A DNA stretch of 64,000 nt from an uncultured Polaribacter sp. (lineage in GTDB: Bacteria; Bacteroidota; Bacteroidia; Flavobacteriales; Flavobacteriaceae). The number at the start of each line of letters is the position of its first letter. Within the stretch, counting starts at the first letter, position 1. Below the pieces are notes generated by a model. That model searched no databases. It was not told the origin of the DNA and worked only from the letters and a program-made list of their open reading frames with translations. This document shows, piece after piece, positions 55,372 through 64,000 of this stretch. Made by a program: the position numbers and the translations under genes. The stretch lies in contig CALSOT010000006.1 in the NCBI GenBank assembly GCA_943788045.1, forward strand, positions 620,001 to 684,000, in the 5' to 3' direction.

Positions 55372-56319
55372 CTAGTTTGAAATATTCTTAAGTTTTTTAA
55401 TCTTATCAACAATTGTTTGCGCTAACCGTTCTTTACTTTCCAATGACCAACCAGCAACATGAGGAGATAATAAAACATTATCAGAATTAATTAAGTATTT
55501 AAAAGCTTCGGGCATTTTATTATCAGAAAAAAGATTTTCGAAAGATGATTTTTCATATTCTAAAACATCTAAACCTGCCCCTAAAATTTTTCTAGATTTT
55601 AACGCGTAAACTAAATCTTTGGTAACAACAGATTTTCCGCGAGCGGTATTTATCAACCAAAAAGGCTTTTTAAACCCATTAATAAAATCAACATTTATCA
55701 TATTTTTTGTGAGTTCAGTTTGAGGTGTGTGCAAGCTTAGAACATCAGCTTTTTCTTGCAATTCAGCTAGCGAAACTTGTTTACAATTGGCATCTTCCAT
55801 ATTCGGTTTTATATCGTAACATAAAACTTCAACATCAAAACCACGTAGTTTTTTAGCGAATGATTTTCCCATATTACCGTAACCAATTAGGCCTATAGTT
55901 CGTCCATCAAGTTCAATTCCGCGATTTTCTTCACGTAACCACTTTCCGTTACGAACTTCTTTATCAGCTTTATTAAGCTTGTTAAATAGAGATAATAACA
56001 TTCCTAAAGAATGCTCTCCAACTGCGTTTCTATTTCCCTCAGGAGCCGCAATTAAAGCTATTCCTTTGCTTTTTGCATACTCACAATCTATGTTCTCTAA
56101 TCCAGCACCAACGCGTCCGATAAACTTTAAATTTGTTGCTTTGTCAATGAAATTTTTATCAATAGAAAAACGACTTCTGATAATAAAACCATCGTACAGA
56201 TGAATCTTTTTTTCGATTTCTTGTTTGGAAGAAGTATAGTCTTCATCGTTAGAATAACCTAAGTTATTCAATTGTTTAATTAAAAGAGAGTGATTTGTAT
56301 CTAGGTGTAAAATTTTCAT
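55372..56319 (-). CDS. D-2-hydroxyacid dehydrogenase (phosphoglycerate dehydrogenase-like)
   Basis: 315 residues. The NAD fold carries TIGLIGYGNMGKSFAKKLRG. NTARGKSVVTKDLVYALKS (catalytic Arg), LDVLEYEKS (Glu) and LSPHVAGWS (His) form the usual triad. The shape fits the D-isomer 2-hydroxyacid dehydrogenases. It has no C-terminal ACT domain, so it is not the classic SerA. Phosphoglycerate, hydroxypyruvate or a branched 2-keto acid are possible substrates. It is preceded by a small membrane-protein gene. Confidence 0.9.
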   Translation of the reverse strand: MKILHLDTNHSLLIKQLNNLGYSNDEDYTSSKQEIEKKIHLYDGFIIRSRFSIDKNFIDKATNLKFIGRVGAGLENIDCEYAKSKGIALIAAPEGNRNAVGEHSLGMLLSLFNKLNKADKEVRNGKWLREENRGIELDGRTIGLIGYGNMGKSFAKKLRGFDVEVLCYDIKPNMEDANCKQVSLAELQEKADVLSLHTPQTELTKNMINVDFINGFKKPFWLINTARGKSVVTKDLVYALKSRKILGAGLDVLEYEKSSFENLFSDNKMPEAFKYLINSDNVLLSPHVAGWSLESKERLAQTIVDKIKKLKNISN

Positions 56320-56416
56320 TGGTATTATTCTTTTTTTTGACTTTACAGAAACATAGTCAATGTAGCTTCTTGTGTTTCTGATTTTATTAAATGAGTAATA
56401 GTGGATTTAATAAAAA

Positions 56417-56641
56417 TCATGTCATCCACTTATTAACGACTAAAAATAAAGCCATAATTGGAAAGAGGTAGATAGCGTAAAGCTTAAAAAAAATCAAGAA
56501 AATATTAAATAAAGAAGCAAATGAATTATTTTTATTAATTAAATGAGCTGTTTTTTTTGATAAAAAATTAAAACTTATCCTCACAAAAGGAATTAAAAGC
56601 AAATAAATGATAGTGAAAAACACTTTTTCTGACAATGTCAT
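56417..56641 (-). CDS. Small hypothetical membrane protein
   Basis: 74 residues with hydrophobic segments at about 8-26 and 46-68 (IIYLLLIPFVRISFNFL and LFNIFLIFFKLYAIYLFPIMALFLVVN, in outline). It lies between panB and the dehydrogenase, on the same strand as both. No family is recognised. Its good codon continuity and placement favour a real gene. Confidence 0.5.
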   Translation of the reverse strand: MTLSEKVFFTIIYLLLIPFVRISFNFLSKKTAHLINKNNSFASLFNIFLIFFKLYAIYLFPIMALFLVVNKWMT

Positions 56642-56694
56642 TTTTATAACTTTTCGAAATAAATCACTTTCCGTTATATAGCTTGATTAAGCTT

Positions 56695-57513
56695 CTAGTA
56701 TTGTTCTTTTTCATTTGGAAAATCACCACTTTTCACATCACTAATATAGCTTTCAAAAGCACCTGTCATATCCTTATATAAATCTAAATATCTGCGTAAA
56801 AAACGAGGATGGAATTCGTGTGTCATTCCAATCATATCATGGGTAACTAAAACCTGTCCATCAACACCATTTCCAGCACCAATTCCTATGACAGGAATGT
56901 TTAAAGCTTCTGCAACTTTTTGCGCCAATTTTGCAGGTACTTTTTCTAAAACGAGTGCAAAACAACCAATTTTTTCTAAAAGTAAAGCGTCTTTCATTAA
57001 TTTTTCGGCTTCTTCTTCTTCCTTAGCTCTTACTGTATAAGTTCCAAATTTGTAGATAGATTGCGGTGTTAAACCTAAATGACCCATCACGGGAATTCCT
57101 GCATTTAAAATTCGCTTTATAGACTCTTTTATTTCCTTACCACCTTCTAACTTTATAGAATGACCGCCACTTTCTTTCATAATTCGAATAGCAGAACGCA
57201 GAGCTTCTTTAGGGTCAGATTGATAGCTACCAAATGGTAAATCTACTACAACTAAACAACGATTTATCCCTCTTACTACAGAGCTTGCGTGGTAAATCAT
57301 TTGATCTAAAGTTATTGGTAAAGTAGTTTCATGACCTGCCATAACGTTTGATGCAGAATCTCCAACCAATAGTACATCAATACCAGCTCCGTCTAATATT
57401 TTTGCCATTGTAAAATCGTACGCAGTTAACATGGAAATTTTTTCTCCATTCTTCTTCATATCGATAAGAGATTTTACAGTAACTTTTTTATATTCTTTCA
57501 TTGCTGTTGACAT
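56695..57513 (-). CDS. panB: 3-methyl-2-oxobutanoate hydroxymethyltransferase
   Basis: 272 residues. [38 protein letters not shown] and [12 protein letters not shown] carry the metal- and substrate-binding residues. [19 protein letters not shown] and [24 protein letters not shown] follow in order. It makes ketopantoate, the first step of pantothenate and CoA synthesis. panC and panD are not in the window. Confidence 0.96.
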   Translation of the reverse strand: MSTAMKEYKKVTVKSLIDMKKNGEKISMLTAYDFTMAKILDGAGIDVLLVGDSASNVMAGHETTLPITLDQMIYHASSVVRGINRCLVVVDLPFGSYQSDPKEALRSAIRIMKESGGHSIKLEGGKEIKESIKRILNAGIPVMGHLGLTPQSIYKFGTYTVRAKEEEEAEKLMKDALLLEKIGCFALVLEKVPAKLAQKVAEALNIPVIGIGAGNGVDGQVLVTHDMIGMTHEFHPRFLRRYLDLYKDMTGAFESYISDVKSGDFPNEKEQY

Positions 57514-57718
57514 ACTTTTTGTTTTTAATAATAATGTAAATGTAAGAAAAAGCTTTAGATATTAAGCACCCTAAAATTTAGCCATTTTATAGTTAATTCA
57601 TTTGAGTTATTAAAAGATATGGTAGCACGTAATTTAGTCTGTTTTATGCACGTGACGAGGATAAAAACTACCATTATATTAGATATTTATCTCTAAAATA
57701 GCAGAAAAAAAAATTTTA
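57514..57718. other. Spacer between panB and the sigma-factor remnant
   Basis: 205 bases without a supportable gene. It must hold the panB promoter, but no good TAnnTTTG site is seen. GCACGTGACG at 57646 contains CACGTG yet lacks the flanks of a parS site. Confidence 0.5.
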
Positions 57719-57939
57719 TTAAACACAGACAAATGGATAGATAATTATGTAGATTAGATGTGTAATTTTGCTATAATTTGAGTAAATAATGGTGTTTTAG
57801 CAAAAGATTTGGTTTAAGATACATTTATTGAAGTTTTAAGTCTGCTCAACATTTTCAAGGAAAATCTAACGAAAGAACTTGGTTAATCTCTATTTTAAAA
57901 AGAAAGATAATCGACTATTATAGAAAAATAAATTCCGTG
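57719..57939 (+). pseudogene. Decayed ECF-type RNA polymerase sigma factor
   Basis: Read in frame from TGG at 57734, the translation is KWIDNYVD-*-MCNFAII-*-VNNGVLAKDLV-*-DTFIEVL, with stops at 57755, 57779 and 57815. The last stop replaces the Gln of DLVQDTF (TAA for CAA). A one-base loss near 57840 then shifts the frame to SAQHFQGKSNERTWLISI, LKRKIIDYYRK. These are sigma-70 region 2 motifs of ECF factors. Region 4 and the normal start are missing. The gene is dead through several independent lesions, so it decayed some time ago. Confidence 0.8.
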
Positions 57940-57945
57940 TTTTTG

Positions 57946-57953
57946 TACTTTTG
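57946..57953 (+). promoter_or_regulatory. -7 element (TACTTTTG) before the O-methyltransferase
   Basis: TACTTTTG matches TAnnTTTG and ends 14 bases before the ATG at 57968. It lies just past the recognisable part of the sigma-factor remnant. No -33 element is evident. Confidence 0.4.
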
Positions 57954-57967
57954 AAAAAACTTTAACG

Positions 57968-58609
57968 ATGCATTTTTTACCAGAAAATATTGATAATTAT
58001 GTTGTAGAACACTCACAACAAGAACCAGATATTCTAAAAGAATTAAGCAGAGAAACTTGGCAGAAAGTGTTGAACCCTAGAATGTTAAGTGGTGCTTTTC
58101 AAGGAAGAGTACTATCTATGATTGCAAAGTTAATTCAACCTAAAAATATATTAGAAATAGGAACTTATACAGGGTATTCTGCATTGTGTCTAGCTGAAGG
58201 AATGCATGCTGATGGAAAAATTTTTACAGTTGATAAAAATGAAGAGCTAGAGCCGCTTCAGAATAAATATTTTGAAAAATCGGGTTACAGAAACCAAATA
58301 GAACAATTTGTTGGTAATGCTTTAGAAATAATACCAACTATTAACCAGAAATTTGATTTAGTTTTTATTGATGCAGATAAATCTAATTACATAAATTATT
58401 TTCATTTAATAATTGATAAAATGAATTCGGGTGGAATTATTTTGTCTGATAATGTACTTTGGAGTGGAAAGGTTGTTGAAGAATTAAACCCAAAAGACAA
58501 AGACACAAAAGAACTTTTAGAATACAATAAACTTCTTAATGCGGATAATAGAATTGAAACCGTTCTTTTACCCATTAGAGATGGATTAACGATTAGCAGA
58601 GTAAAATAA
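57968..58609 (+). CDS. O-methyltransferase, class I (catechol-type)
   Basis: 213 residues. ILEIGTYTGYSALCLAEGM is the SAM loop, FDLVFIDADKSNYINYFHLI is the metal and substrate region, and DNVLWSGKV closes the site. This is the cation-dependent COMT/YrrM-like family (methyltransferase 3). In bacteria some act on tRNA (TrmR) and others on small catechols, so the substrate is open. Gene ends convergent with the second tatA-type gene. Confidence 0.93.
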   Translation: MHFLPENIDNYVVEHSQQEPDILKELSRETWQKVLNPRMLSGAFQGRVLSMIAKLIQPKNILEIGTYTGYSALCLAEGMHADGKIFTVDKNEELEPLQNKYFEKSGYRNQIEQFVGNALEIIPTINQKFDLVFIDADKSNYINYFHLIIDKMNSGGIILSDNVLWSGKVVEELNPKDKDTKELLEYNKLLNADNRIETVLLPIRDGLTISRVK

Positions 58610-58664
58610 ATTTCAGAAGTTGGATCTATAAATTTCTATTATTAGAAGAAATATAAGTTTTTTC

Positions 58665-58946
58665 TTAAAATTGTCTTTTGATAGGGCCTGTAAGGTCATC
58701 AATATTGTCTTTTGCATTGCTAATTTCTTTGTTAATATCTTTAGCAATGTCAGTATCGATAGAATGTTTTTCAGAACTATCCTTAATCTCTTTTTTAATA
58801 TCGTTTGTTGCATCTTTTACTTGACGCATACCTTTTCCTAATCCTCTAGCAATTTCGGGAATTTTATCTGCACCAAAAACCATAACTACGATTAACATAA
58901 TTACCATAATTTCTGGACCGCTAATAAATAAAAGAATAGAATTCAT
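58665..58946 (-). CDS. Second TatA/TatB-type twin-arginine translocase subunit
   Basis: 93 residues. The N-terminal helix with the hinge (PEIMVIMLIVVMVFGADKIPEIARGLG) is typical of TatA/B. An amphipathic helix (MRQVKDATNDIKKEIKD) and a long acidic tail follow. It is longer and more acidic than the TatA at 44524, so it may play the TatB role. TatC is not in the window. It is convergent with the O-methyltransferase gene. Confidence 0.88.
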   Translation of the reverse strand: MNSILLFISGPEIMVIMLIVVMVFGADKIPEIARGLGKGMRQVKDATNDIKKEIKDSSEKHSIDTDIAKDINKEISNAKDNIDDLTGPIKRQF

Positions 58947-59055
58947 GTTGCAAATATAATTACTTTTTTGGCAATTTTCGTTTAATCTTAGTTAGTTTTA
59001 GCTGCTAAAGTATTTCTGTTTTCTGTCAAAACTTGTTTAATAGTGCTATCTAAAT

Positions 59056-59511
59056 TTAAAAATTAAATTTAGCTTGTCTATCATACATAATAATACTTCC
59101 GGCAACGGATACATTTAAACTCAACTCAGATTTAAACTTCACTAAATGATGCGATTTGTCAATCGCAATTTTAGATAATCCGTGGTCTTCTGCACCTAAT
59201 AAATAAACGCAACGTTTTGGATGTTCAAAAGTTTCTAATTGTACTGCTTTTTTATCTAATTCTACACCAACTAACATCGCTCCTTTAGGAAGGTTGTTAA
59301 AAAAATCATCAAAATTTTTGTAATGAAAATAAGGCATTGCACCAATAGCTTTATGAGTATCGCAGGCTTGTTTAGCATAGCGATTACCAATGGTAAAAAT
59401 AAAACTAGCACCCAAATTTTGAGCAGATCGCCATAATACACCTAGGTTTTCAGGCGTTTTTCCATTCTGAATTCCAATTCCGAAAAAACCTTGTTCTAAA
59501 TTGTTTACCAT
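59056..59511 (-). CDS. SpoU/TrmH-family RNA methyltransferase
   Basis: 151 residues. GIQNGKTPENLGVLWRSAQNLG is motif 1 of the SPOUT knot, YLLGAEDHGLS is motif 2 and LNVSVAGSIIMYDRQ is motif 3. No N-terminal RNA-binding extension is present, so it is a minimal enzyme like TrmL. It would 2'-O-methylate tRNA or rRNA. The ATG overlaps the mutS stop (TAATG), so it is translationally coupled to mutS. Confidence 0.88.
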   Translation of the reverse strand: MVNNLEQGFFGIGIQNGKTPENLGVLWRSAQNLGASFIFTIGNRYAKQACDTHKAIGAMPYFHYKNFDDFFNNLPKGAMLVGVELDKKAVQLETFEHPKRCVYLLGAEDHGLSKIAIDKSHHLVKFKSELSLNVSVAGSIIMYDRQAKFNF

Positions 59512-62120
59512 TATTTCTTGATCAACATTCGCTTAATCTCGTTCAATTTCATCAATGCTTCAATAGGTGTTAAAGTATCAATATTTGTAGCAAGAATTTC
59601 TTCTTTAATATTTTCTAACAAAGGATCGTCTAACTGAAAAAAGCTGAGTTGCATTTCTTCATGTTGCGTTTGTTTTAAAACGTCTTTTACTTCCGTATTT
59701 TTATTGCTTTTTTCTAGTTTAGCTAATATTTTATTCGCTCTATGAATCACCATATTTGGCATTCCAGCAAGTTTAGCAACATGAATACCAAAACTATGAT
59801 TCGAACCACCAGAAACTAATTTACGTAAGAAAATAATAGTGTTTTTTAACTCTTTTACAGACACATTAAAGTTTTTAATACGCTCAAAAGTAGCAGTCAT
59901 TTCATTCAATTCATGATAATGTGTTGCAAACAATGTTTTTGCTTTAGAAGGATGCTCATGTAAGAATTCAGAAATGGCCCAAGCAATTGAAATTCCGTCA
60001 TAAGTAGAAGTTCCACGACCAATTTCATCTAATAAAACCAAACTACGCTCAGACAGGTTGTTTAAGATCGATGCAGTTTCATTCATTTCTACCATAAAAG
60101 TAGATTCTCCCATAGAAATATTATCGCTTGCACCAACACGTGTAAATATTTTGTCTACAATTCCGATTTTTGCATTTTGAGCAGGGACATAACTTCCCAT
60201 TTGTGCTAATAAAACAATTAAAGCTGTTTGTCTTAAAATAGCCGATTTACCAGACATATTTGGCCCAGTAATCATAATTATTTGTTGCTGATTTCTATTT
60301 AAAACAACATCATTAGCAATATAAGTTTGATCTATTGGTAGTTGTTTTTCAATAACAGGATGTCTTCCGTTTTTAATATCTAAATCGGTGCTTTCATCCA
60401 TAATCGGACGAACATAATTGTTATCAATTGCTAAAACTGAAAAAGACAATAAACAATCAATTTTTGCAATAATTTGCGCATTTTCTTGCACAATTTGTAC
60501 AAATTGAATGATATATTGTAATAATTTAGAAAATATTTCGTGTTCTAGTTTTGCTATTTTTTCTTCAGCACCTAAAATTTTGGTTTCGTATTCTTTTAAT
60601 TCTTCTGTAATATAACGCTCTGCATTTACCAAAGTTTGTTTACGAATCCATTCTTCAGGAACTTTGTCTTTATGAGAATTCCTAACTTCTATATAATAAC
60701 CAAAAACATTGTTGAAAGAAATCTTTAAACTTGTAATTCCTGTTCGCTCAACTTCACGCGTTAGCATGTTGTCTAAATACTCTTTTCCTGAGTGAGAAAT
60801 TGCGCGTAAATCGTCTAATTCTTTATGAACGCCCGTAGCAATTGCATTTCCTTTATTGATGTTTACAGGTGCATCATTAAACAAAGTGTCATTTATTTTT
60901 TCAATTAAATCTGTACACGTATGTAATTGATTACCCAGTTTATTTACAGCATTATTTTTACTTTTCTCTGCATATTCTTTTATCGGAAGAATAGCTTTTA
61001 AAGAATCTTTTAGTAAAACAATTTCTCTTGGTGATGCTTTCCCTGTGGCAACTTTAGAGATCAATCGTTCTAAATCTGATATTTGTTTTAATTGATAGGT
61101 TACGGTTTGAGAAAAATCATCAGAATCTATAAAAAATTTTACCAATTCGTGACGGTTTTTAATAGCGTCAATATTTTTTAAAGGAAGCGCTAGCCATCGT
61201 TTTAATAAACGGCCACCCATTGGTGAAATCGTTTTATCAATAACGTTTAACAGCGTAACAGCGTTTATAGAATTAGGATTGTACAATTCTAAATTCCTGA
61301 CGGTAAAACGATCCATCCAAACATAATTATCTTCAGCAATTCTACTGATATGTTGAATGTGTTTTAGCTGATTATGTTGCGTTTCAGATAAATAATACAA
61401 CACGGCACCGGCAGCAATAATTCCATTTTTTAAATCTTGAATACCAAAACCTTTTAAGCTTTTTACTTCAAAATGATTCTGTAAAGTTTCGTTGGCATAT
61501 TCTGGTTGAAAAACCCAATCATCTAAATAAAAAGTATAATATCGATTTTCAAAAAGCTCTAAAAATTGTTGCTTGTTTTGTTTTTGAACTAATACTTCAC
61601 TCGGATTAAAGTTTTGCAATAACTTATCTATGTATTCTGCATTTCCTTGTGCCACCAAATATTCACCTGTAGAAACATCTAAAAATGAAATTCCAAGTTG
61701 TTTTTTATCAAAATGAACCGCCGCTAAAAAGTTGTTAGTTTTGGTTTGTAAAACTTCGTCATTTAAAGAAACTCCGGGAGTCACTAATTCTGTAACACCA
61801 CGTTTTACAATGGTTTTTGTCATTTTAGGATCTTCTAACTGATCACAAATAGCAACACGCATTCCTGCTTTTACCAATTTCGGTAAATAGGTGTTTAAAG
61901 AATGATGCGGAAAACCAGCCAAAGCCGTTTCTGTTTCACTTCCTGCACCACGTTTCGTTAGCGTAATTCCTAAAACTCCGGCTGCTTTTTTAGCATCCTC
62001 ACCAAAAGTTTCATAAAAATCTCCTACACGAAAAAGTAACATTGCATCAGGATATCTATTCTTGATGGCATTGTATTGTTTCATTAAAGGAGTTACCTTT
62101 TTTGGTTTTGGTTTTGCCAA
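59511..62120 (-). CDS. mutS: DNA mismatch repair protein MutS
   Basis: 869 residues from a TTG start at 62120 ([17 protein letters not shown]); the next ATG would cut into the mismatch-recognition domain. FYETFGEDA contains the Phe-x-Glu mismatch wedge. Connector, lever and clamp regions follow. [13 protein letters not shown] (Walker A, near residue 618), [28 protein letters not shown] and [10 protein letters not shown] form the ATPase. It recognises base mismatches and starts repair with MutL. The trmH-type gene overlaps its end. Confidence 0.96.
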   Translation of the reverse strand: MAKPKPKKVTPLMKQYNAIKNRYPDAMLLFRVGDFYETFGEDAKKAAGVLGITLTKRGAGSETETALAGFPHHSLNTYLPKLVKAGMRVAICDQLEDPKMTKTIVKRGVTELVTPGVSLNDEVLQTKTNNFLAAVHFDKKQLGISFLDVSTGEYLVAQGNAEYIDKLLQNFNPSEVLVQKQNKQQFLELFENRYYTFYLDDWVFQPEYANETLQNHFEVKSLKGFGIQDLKNGIIAAGAVLYYLSETQHNQLKHIQHISRIAEDNYVWMDRFTVRNLELYNPNSINAVTLLNVIDKTISPMGGRLLKRWLALPLKNIDAIKNRHELVKFFIDSDDFSQTVTYQLKQISDLERLISKVATGKASPREIVLLKDSLKAILPIKEYAEKSKNNAVNKLGNQLHTCTDLIEKINDTLFNDAPVNINKGNAIATGVHKELDDLRAISHSGKEYLDNMLTREVERTGITSLKISFNNVFGYYIEVRNSHKDKVPEEWIRKQTLVNAERYITEELKEYETKILGAEEKIAKLEHEIFSKLLQYIIQFVQIVQENAQIIAKIDCLLSFSVLAIDNNYVRPIMDESTDLDIKNGRHPVIEKQLPIDQTYIANDVVLNRNQQQIIMITGPNMSGKSAILRQTALIVLLAQMGSYVPAQNAKIGIVDKIFTRVGASDNISMGESTFMVEMNETASILNNLSERSLVLLDEIGRGTSTYDGISIAWAISEFLHEHPSKAKTLFATHYHELNEMTATFERIKNFNVSVKELKNTIIFLRKLVSGGSNHSFGIHVAKLAGMPNMVIHRANKILAKLEKSNKNTEVKDVLKQTQHEEMQLSFFQLDDPLLENIKEEILATNIDTLTPIEALMKLNEIKRMLIKK

Positions 62121-62208
62121 GTTTTTAAAAATTTTCAGTTAGTTTTGCGAAGATAGAAAAAAGTGATTAGTTGTTCATTTTTAGTTCTTAGCGAATTATC
62201 CACAAATT

Positions 62209-62742
62209 ATGAGAAAACTTAAAAATAACGAGTTAGGTAGAATTACAGTTGATGAATTTAAGTCTGTAGAAAAAACACCCATAATTGTAGTTTTAGACAA
62301 TATTAGAAGTTTAAACAATATTGGTTCTGTTTTTAGAACAAGTGATGCCTTTTTGATTGAAAAAATTTACTTATGTGGTATTTGTGCAACTCCGCCAAAC
62401 AAAGATATTCATAAAACAGCTCTGGGAGCAACAGAATCTGTCGCTTGGGAATATGTAGAAGATACGCTGACGTTAGTAGAAAAATTGAAAGCTGAAAATA
62501 TTAGAGTTTTGACTATTGAACAAGCAGAAAATAGTACAAAACTAAATACTTTTTATCCCGAGAAAAATGAAAAATATGCAATAGTAATGGGTAATGAAGT
62601 AAAAGGAGTGCAACAGAAAGTTGTAAATGCTGCCGACGCATGCATAGAAATACCACAACTAGGTACAAAACATTCATTGAATATTTCTGTAACTACAGGA
62701 GTTGTTTTATGGGACTTATTTCAGAAAATGAATACATTATAG
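62209..62742 (+). CDS. SpoU/TrmH-family RNA methyltransferase
   Basis: 177 residues. VVLDNIRSLNNIGSVFRTSDAF is motif 1, YAIVMGNEVKGVQQ is motif 2 and IPQLGTKHSLNISVTTGVVLWD is motif 3. It is a typical tRNA (Gm18-type) or rRNA 2'-O-methyltransferase. The target is not predictable. It is divergent from mutS, so two SpoU genes flank mutS. Confidence 0.92.
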   Translation: MRKLKNNELGRITVDEFKSVEKTPIIVVLDNIRSLNNIGSVFRTSDAFLIEKIYLCGICATPPNKDIHKTALGATESVAWEYVEDTLTLVEKLKAENIRVLTIEQAENSTKLNTFYPEKNEKYAIVMGNEVKGVQQKVVNAADACIEIPQLGTKHSLNISVTTGVVLWDLFQKMNTL

Positions 62743-62856
62743 TTTTTTTTAATTTAAAAATCTTATTTTTAACACTTTACGAAAAACTTTTTTTAAATTA
62801 GGCCCGATGTTAAAAACTTTATAATACTAAAGATGAGTTTTTAATTTTAAAAATAG

Positions 62857-64000
62857 ATGATAAAACACCAATTATTCACAAATTTAAAGAGCTTACCATT
62901 TAGGCAATTAAATGCATTATTGCTTTTATTTCTTGTAAATATTTCTTTATTTTCTCAAAAGCGCGAGATTGATAAAAAGATAGACTCTATTTCTTTCTAT
63001 TTGAACAATGCCAAGGGGGCTGACAAATTTTTATATTTAAAAAGAGCGGTGCTACTCTCTGAAGAATTAAAAATAGATTCACTTATAAAGCACACAAGTA
63101 TTGAATACGCAAAACAAAGTTATTTTAGAAAAGATACTTTAGGGCTCACGTTTTCCGTAAATAAATTACTAAATCATTTTCAACTTAAGAAAGATTCTTT
63201 TTCTTTAGCAAAAGCATATCATTTAGAAGCCTTAAATCATAAGATAAAAAATAATATAGATAGTACCTTTTATTATTTCCACAAATCAAAAAATATTTAT
63301 ATAGCTCTTAAAGACTCCATTGAAATCGGGAGAAGGTTATTATCTATGGCAAATTTACAATTGGATGAGAAAGATTATTTAGGTGGCGAAATAACTGCGA
63401 TTGAAGGCATAAAATATATAGAGCCTATTAAAGAGTACAGAACTTTAATTTCTTTATACCAAGCCTTAGGAAATTCTTTAGCTCACACAAAAAAGCCCAA
63501 AGAAGCTAGAGTTTATTATTTAAAAGCAAATAAAATAAATAAGTTTATTAAATTGAAATATTATAGAGAAAAAAATTTAGTAAACCTATCAACCAATATT
63601 GGAATGACCTTTAAAGATGAAGGAAATTTTAAAAAAGCAACTGCTTTGTTTAAAGAAGGGTTAAGCTATGATAGCCTAGAAATAAAGTATCCAGCACAAT
63701 ACCAAATTCTCTTGGGTAACTTATCTTCTATTTATTTTGAACAAGGAAAAATAGAGAAGGCAATAGAAGGTTTTAAAATAGTATTAAATAGTAGAATTAA
63801 GTCTAAAAACATGTACAGACAAAGTGTTTCACATAGTTTTTTAGCAGAAGTATATTTAAAGAATAAAAACTATTCTTTAGCAAAAAAGCATGCAAAAAAA
63901 GGTTTAGAGCTAGCAAGAAAAACTAGAAATACTAAACAAATTTTAGAGTGTTTAACGTTTCTATCAAAACTAACTAAAGGCAAAATTGCAAAAAAGTATT
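62857..64000 (+). CDS. Tetratricopeptide-repeat protein, 3' end cut by the window edge
   Basis: An ATG at 62857 opens a frame that stays open to the right edge (381 codons). A signal or membrane-anchor segment (LNALLLLFLVNISLFSQ, about 19-35) is followed by repeats of about 35-40 residues. Clear TPR-like units are LISLYQALGNSLAHTKKPKEA, in outline, then FKKATALFKEGL and LGNLSSIYFEQGKIEKAIEGF. Later comes SHSFLAEVYLKNKNYSLAKKHAKKGLE. In flavobacteria such TPR N-termini often belong to sensor kinases (LytS or HisKA type) or LuxR-type regulators. The missing C-terminus would decide. Confidence 0.85.
   Translation, partial: MIKHQLFTNLKSLPFRQLNALLLLFLVNISLFSQKREIDKKIDSISFYLNNAKGADKFLYLKRAVLLSEELKIDSLIKHTSIEYAKQSYFRKDTLGLTFSVNKLLNHFQLKKDSFSLAKAYHLEALNHKIKNNIDSTFYYFHKSKNIYIALKDSIEIGRRLLSMANLQLDEKDYLGGEITAIEGIKYIEPIKEYRTLISLYQALGNSLAHTKKPKEARVYYLKANKINKFIKLKYYREKNLVNLSTNIGMTFKDEGNFKKATALFKEGLSYDSLEIKYPAQYQILLGNLSSIYFEQGKIEKAIEGFKIVLNSRIKSKNMYRQSVSHSFLAEVYLKNKNYSLAKKHAKKGLELARKTRNTKQILECLTFLSKLTKGKIAKKY

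Noticed and set aside
58613..58813. 66-codon frame overlapping the second tatA-type gene
   Set aside because: Out of frame with the recognisable Tat protein and without a start context; a shadow.
1..64000. Search for insertion sequences, CRISPR arrays, integrases and toxin-antitoxin pairs
   Set aside because: No terminal inverted repeats with a transposase, no regularly spaced repeats and no matching protein families were seen by reading.

Overview
The window looks like a chromosome segment of a marine flavobacterium (Bacteroidota, Flavobacteriaceae; a Polaribacter- or Tenacibaculum-like organism is my inference). Support comes from the very AT-rich DNA, lipoprotein signals of the 'SCKK' type, TAnnTTTG promoter motifs, single-membrane-subunit succinate dehydrogenase, DUF4175, GIN-domain and short Gre-like proteins, and the SSS-symporter style of glycan locus. 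I see no insertion sequence, phage gene, CRISPR array, tRNA or rRNA.

Region 1 (1-18621, all + strand) is a glycan catabolic locus whose contents point to asparagine-linked glycans. In order it holds a sulfatase cut by the left edge, a remnant of a GH2 beta-galactosidase tail, a GlcNAc-6-sulfatase-like lipoprotein, a GH92 alpha-mannosidase, an SSS sodium/solute symporter, a cytoplasmic GH130 mannoside phosphorylase, a secreted CBM9-like protein, a TIM-barrel glycosidase-like lipoprotein of unknown activity, an aspartylglucosaminidase, a GH20 hexosaminidase, a second GH92, and a PNGase F-type amidase with two extra N-terminal Ig-like domains. Together they could cut N-glycans from proteins (PNGase F), desulfate them, trim alpha-mannose (two GH92) and GlcNAc (GH20), hydrolyse the GlcNAc-Asn stub (aspartylglucosaminidase), import small products (SSS) and phosphorolyse Man-beta-1,4-GlcNAc inside the cell (GH130). 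No SusC/SusD pair or regulator lies in the window; they may be to the left.

Region 2 (about 19-39 kb, mostly - strand) is housekeeping: sdhCAB, a Gre-like factor, dinB, an alpha/beta hydrolase, a LysE-type exporter, gdhA, pheS with two small followers, an NhaC antiporter, an MFS exporter, an ACT-like protein, gpsA, dut, GNAT enzymes, recA, an aldose epimerase, a pseudouridine synthase and rpiB.

Region 3 (39259-40351) is a roughly 1.1-kb AT-rich interval. Six TTATNAACA 9-mers cluster in its first 300-520 bases, which makes it a candidate replication origin or DnaA-binding region. It also holds an unlisted 57-residue membrane protein gene.

Region 4 (40.3-64 kb) continues with housekeeping: a lipid kinase, rnr, a GIN-domain protein, tatA, an SPFH protein, gltX, DUF4175-ybeY-mnmG, a methyltransferase, DoxX, a 2-hydroxyacid dehydrogenase, panB, a decayed ECF sigma-factor gene, an O-methyltransferase, a second TatA, two SpoU methyltransferases around mutS, and a TPR protein running off the right edge. 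Two parS-like palindromes flank mnmG, which also fits an origin-proximal segment.
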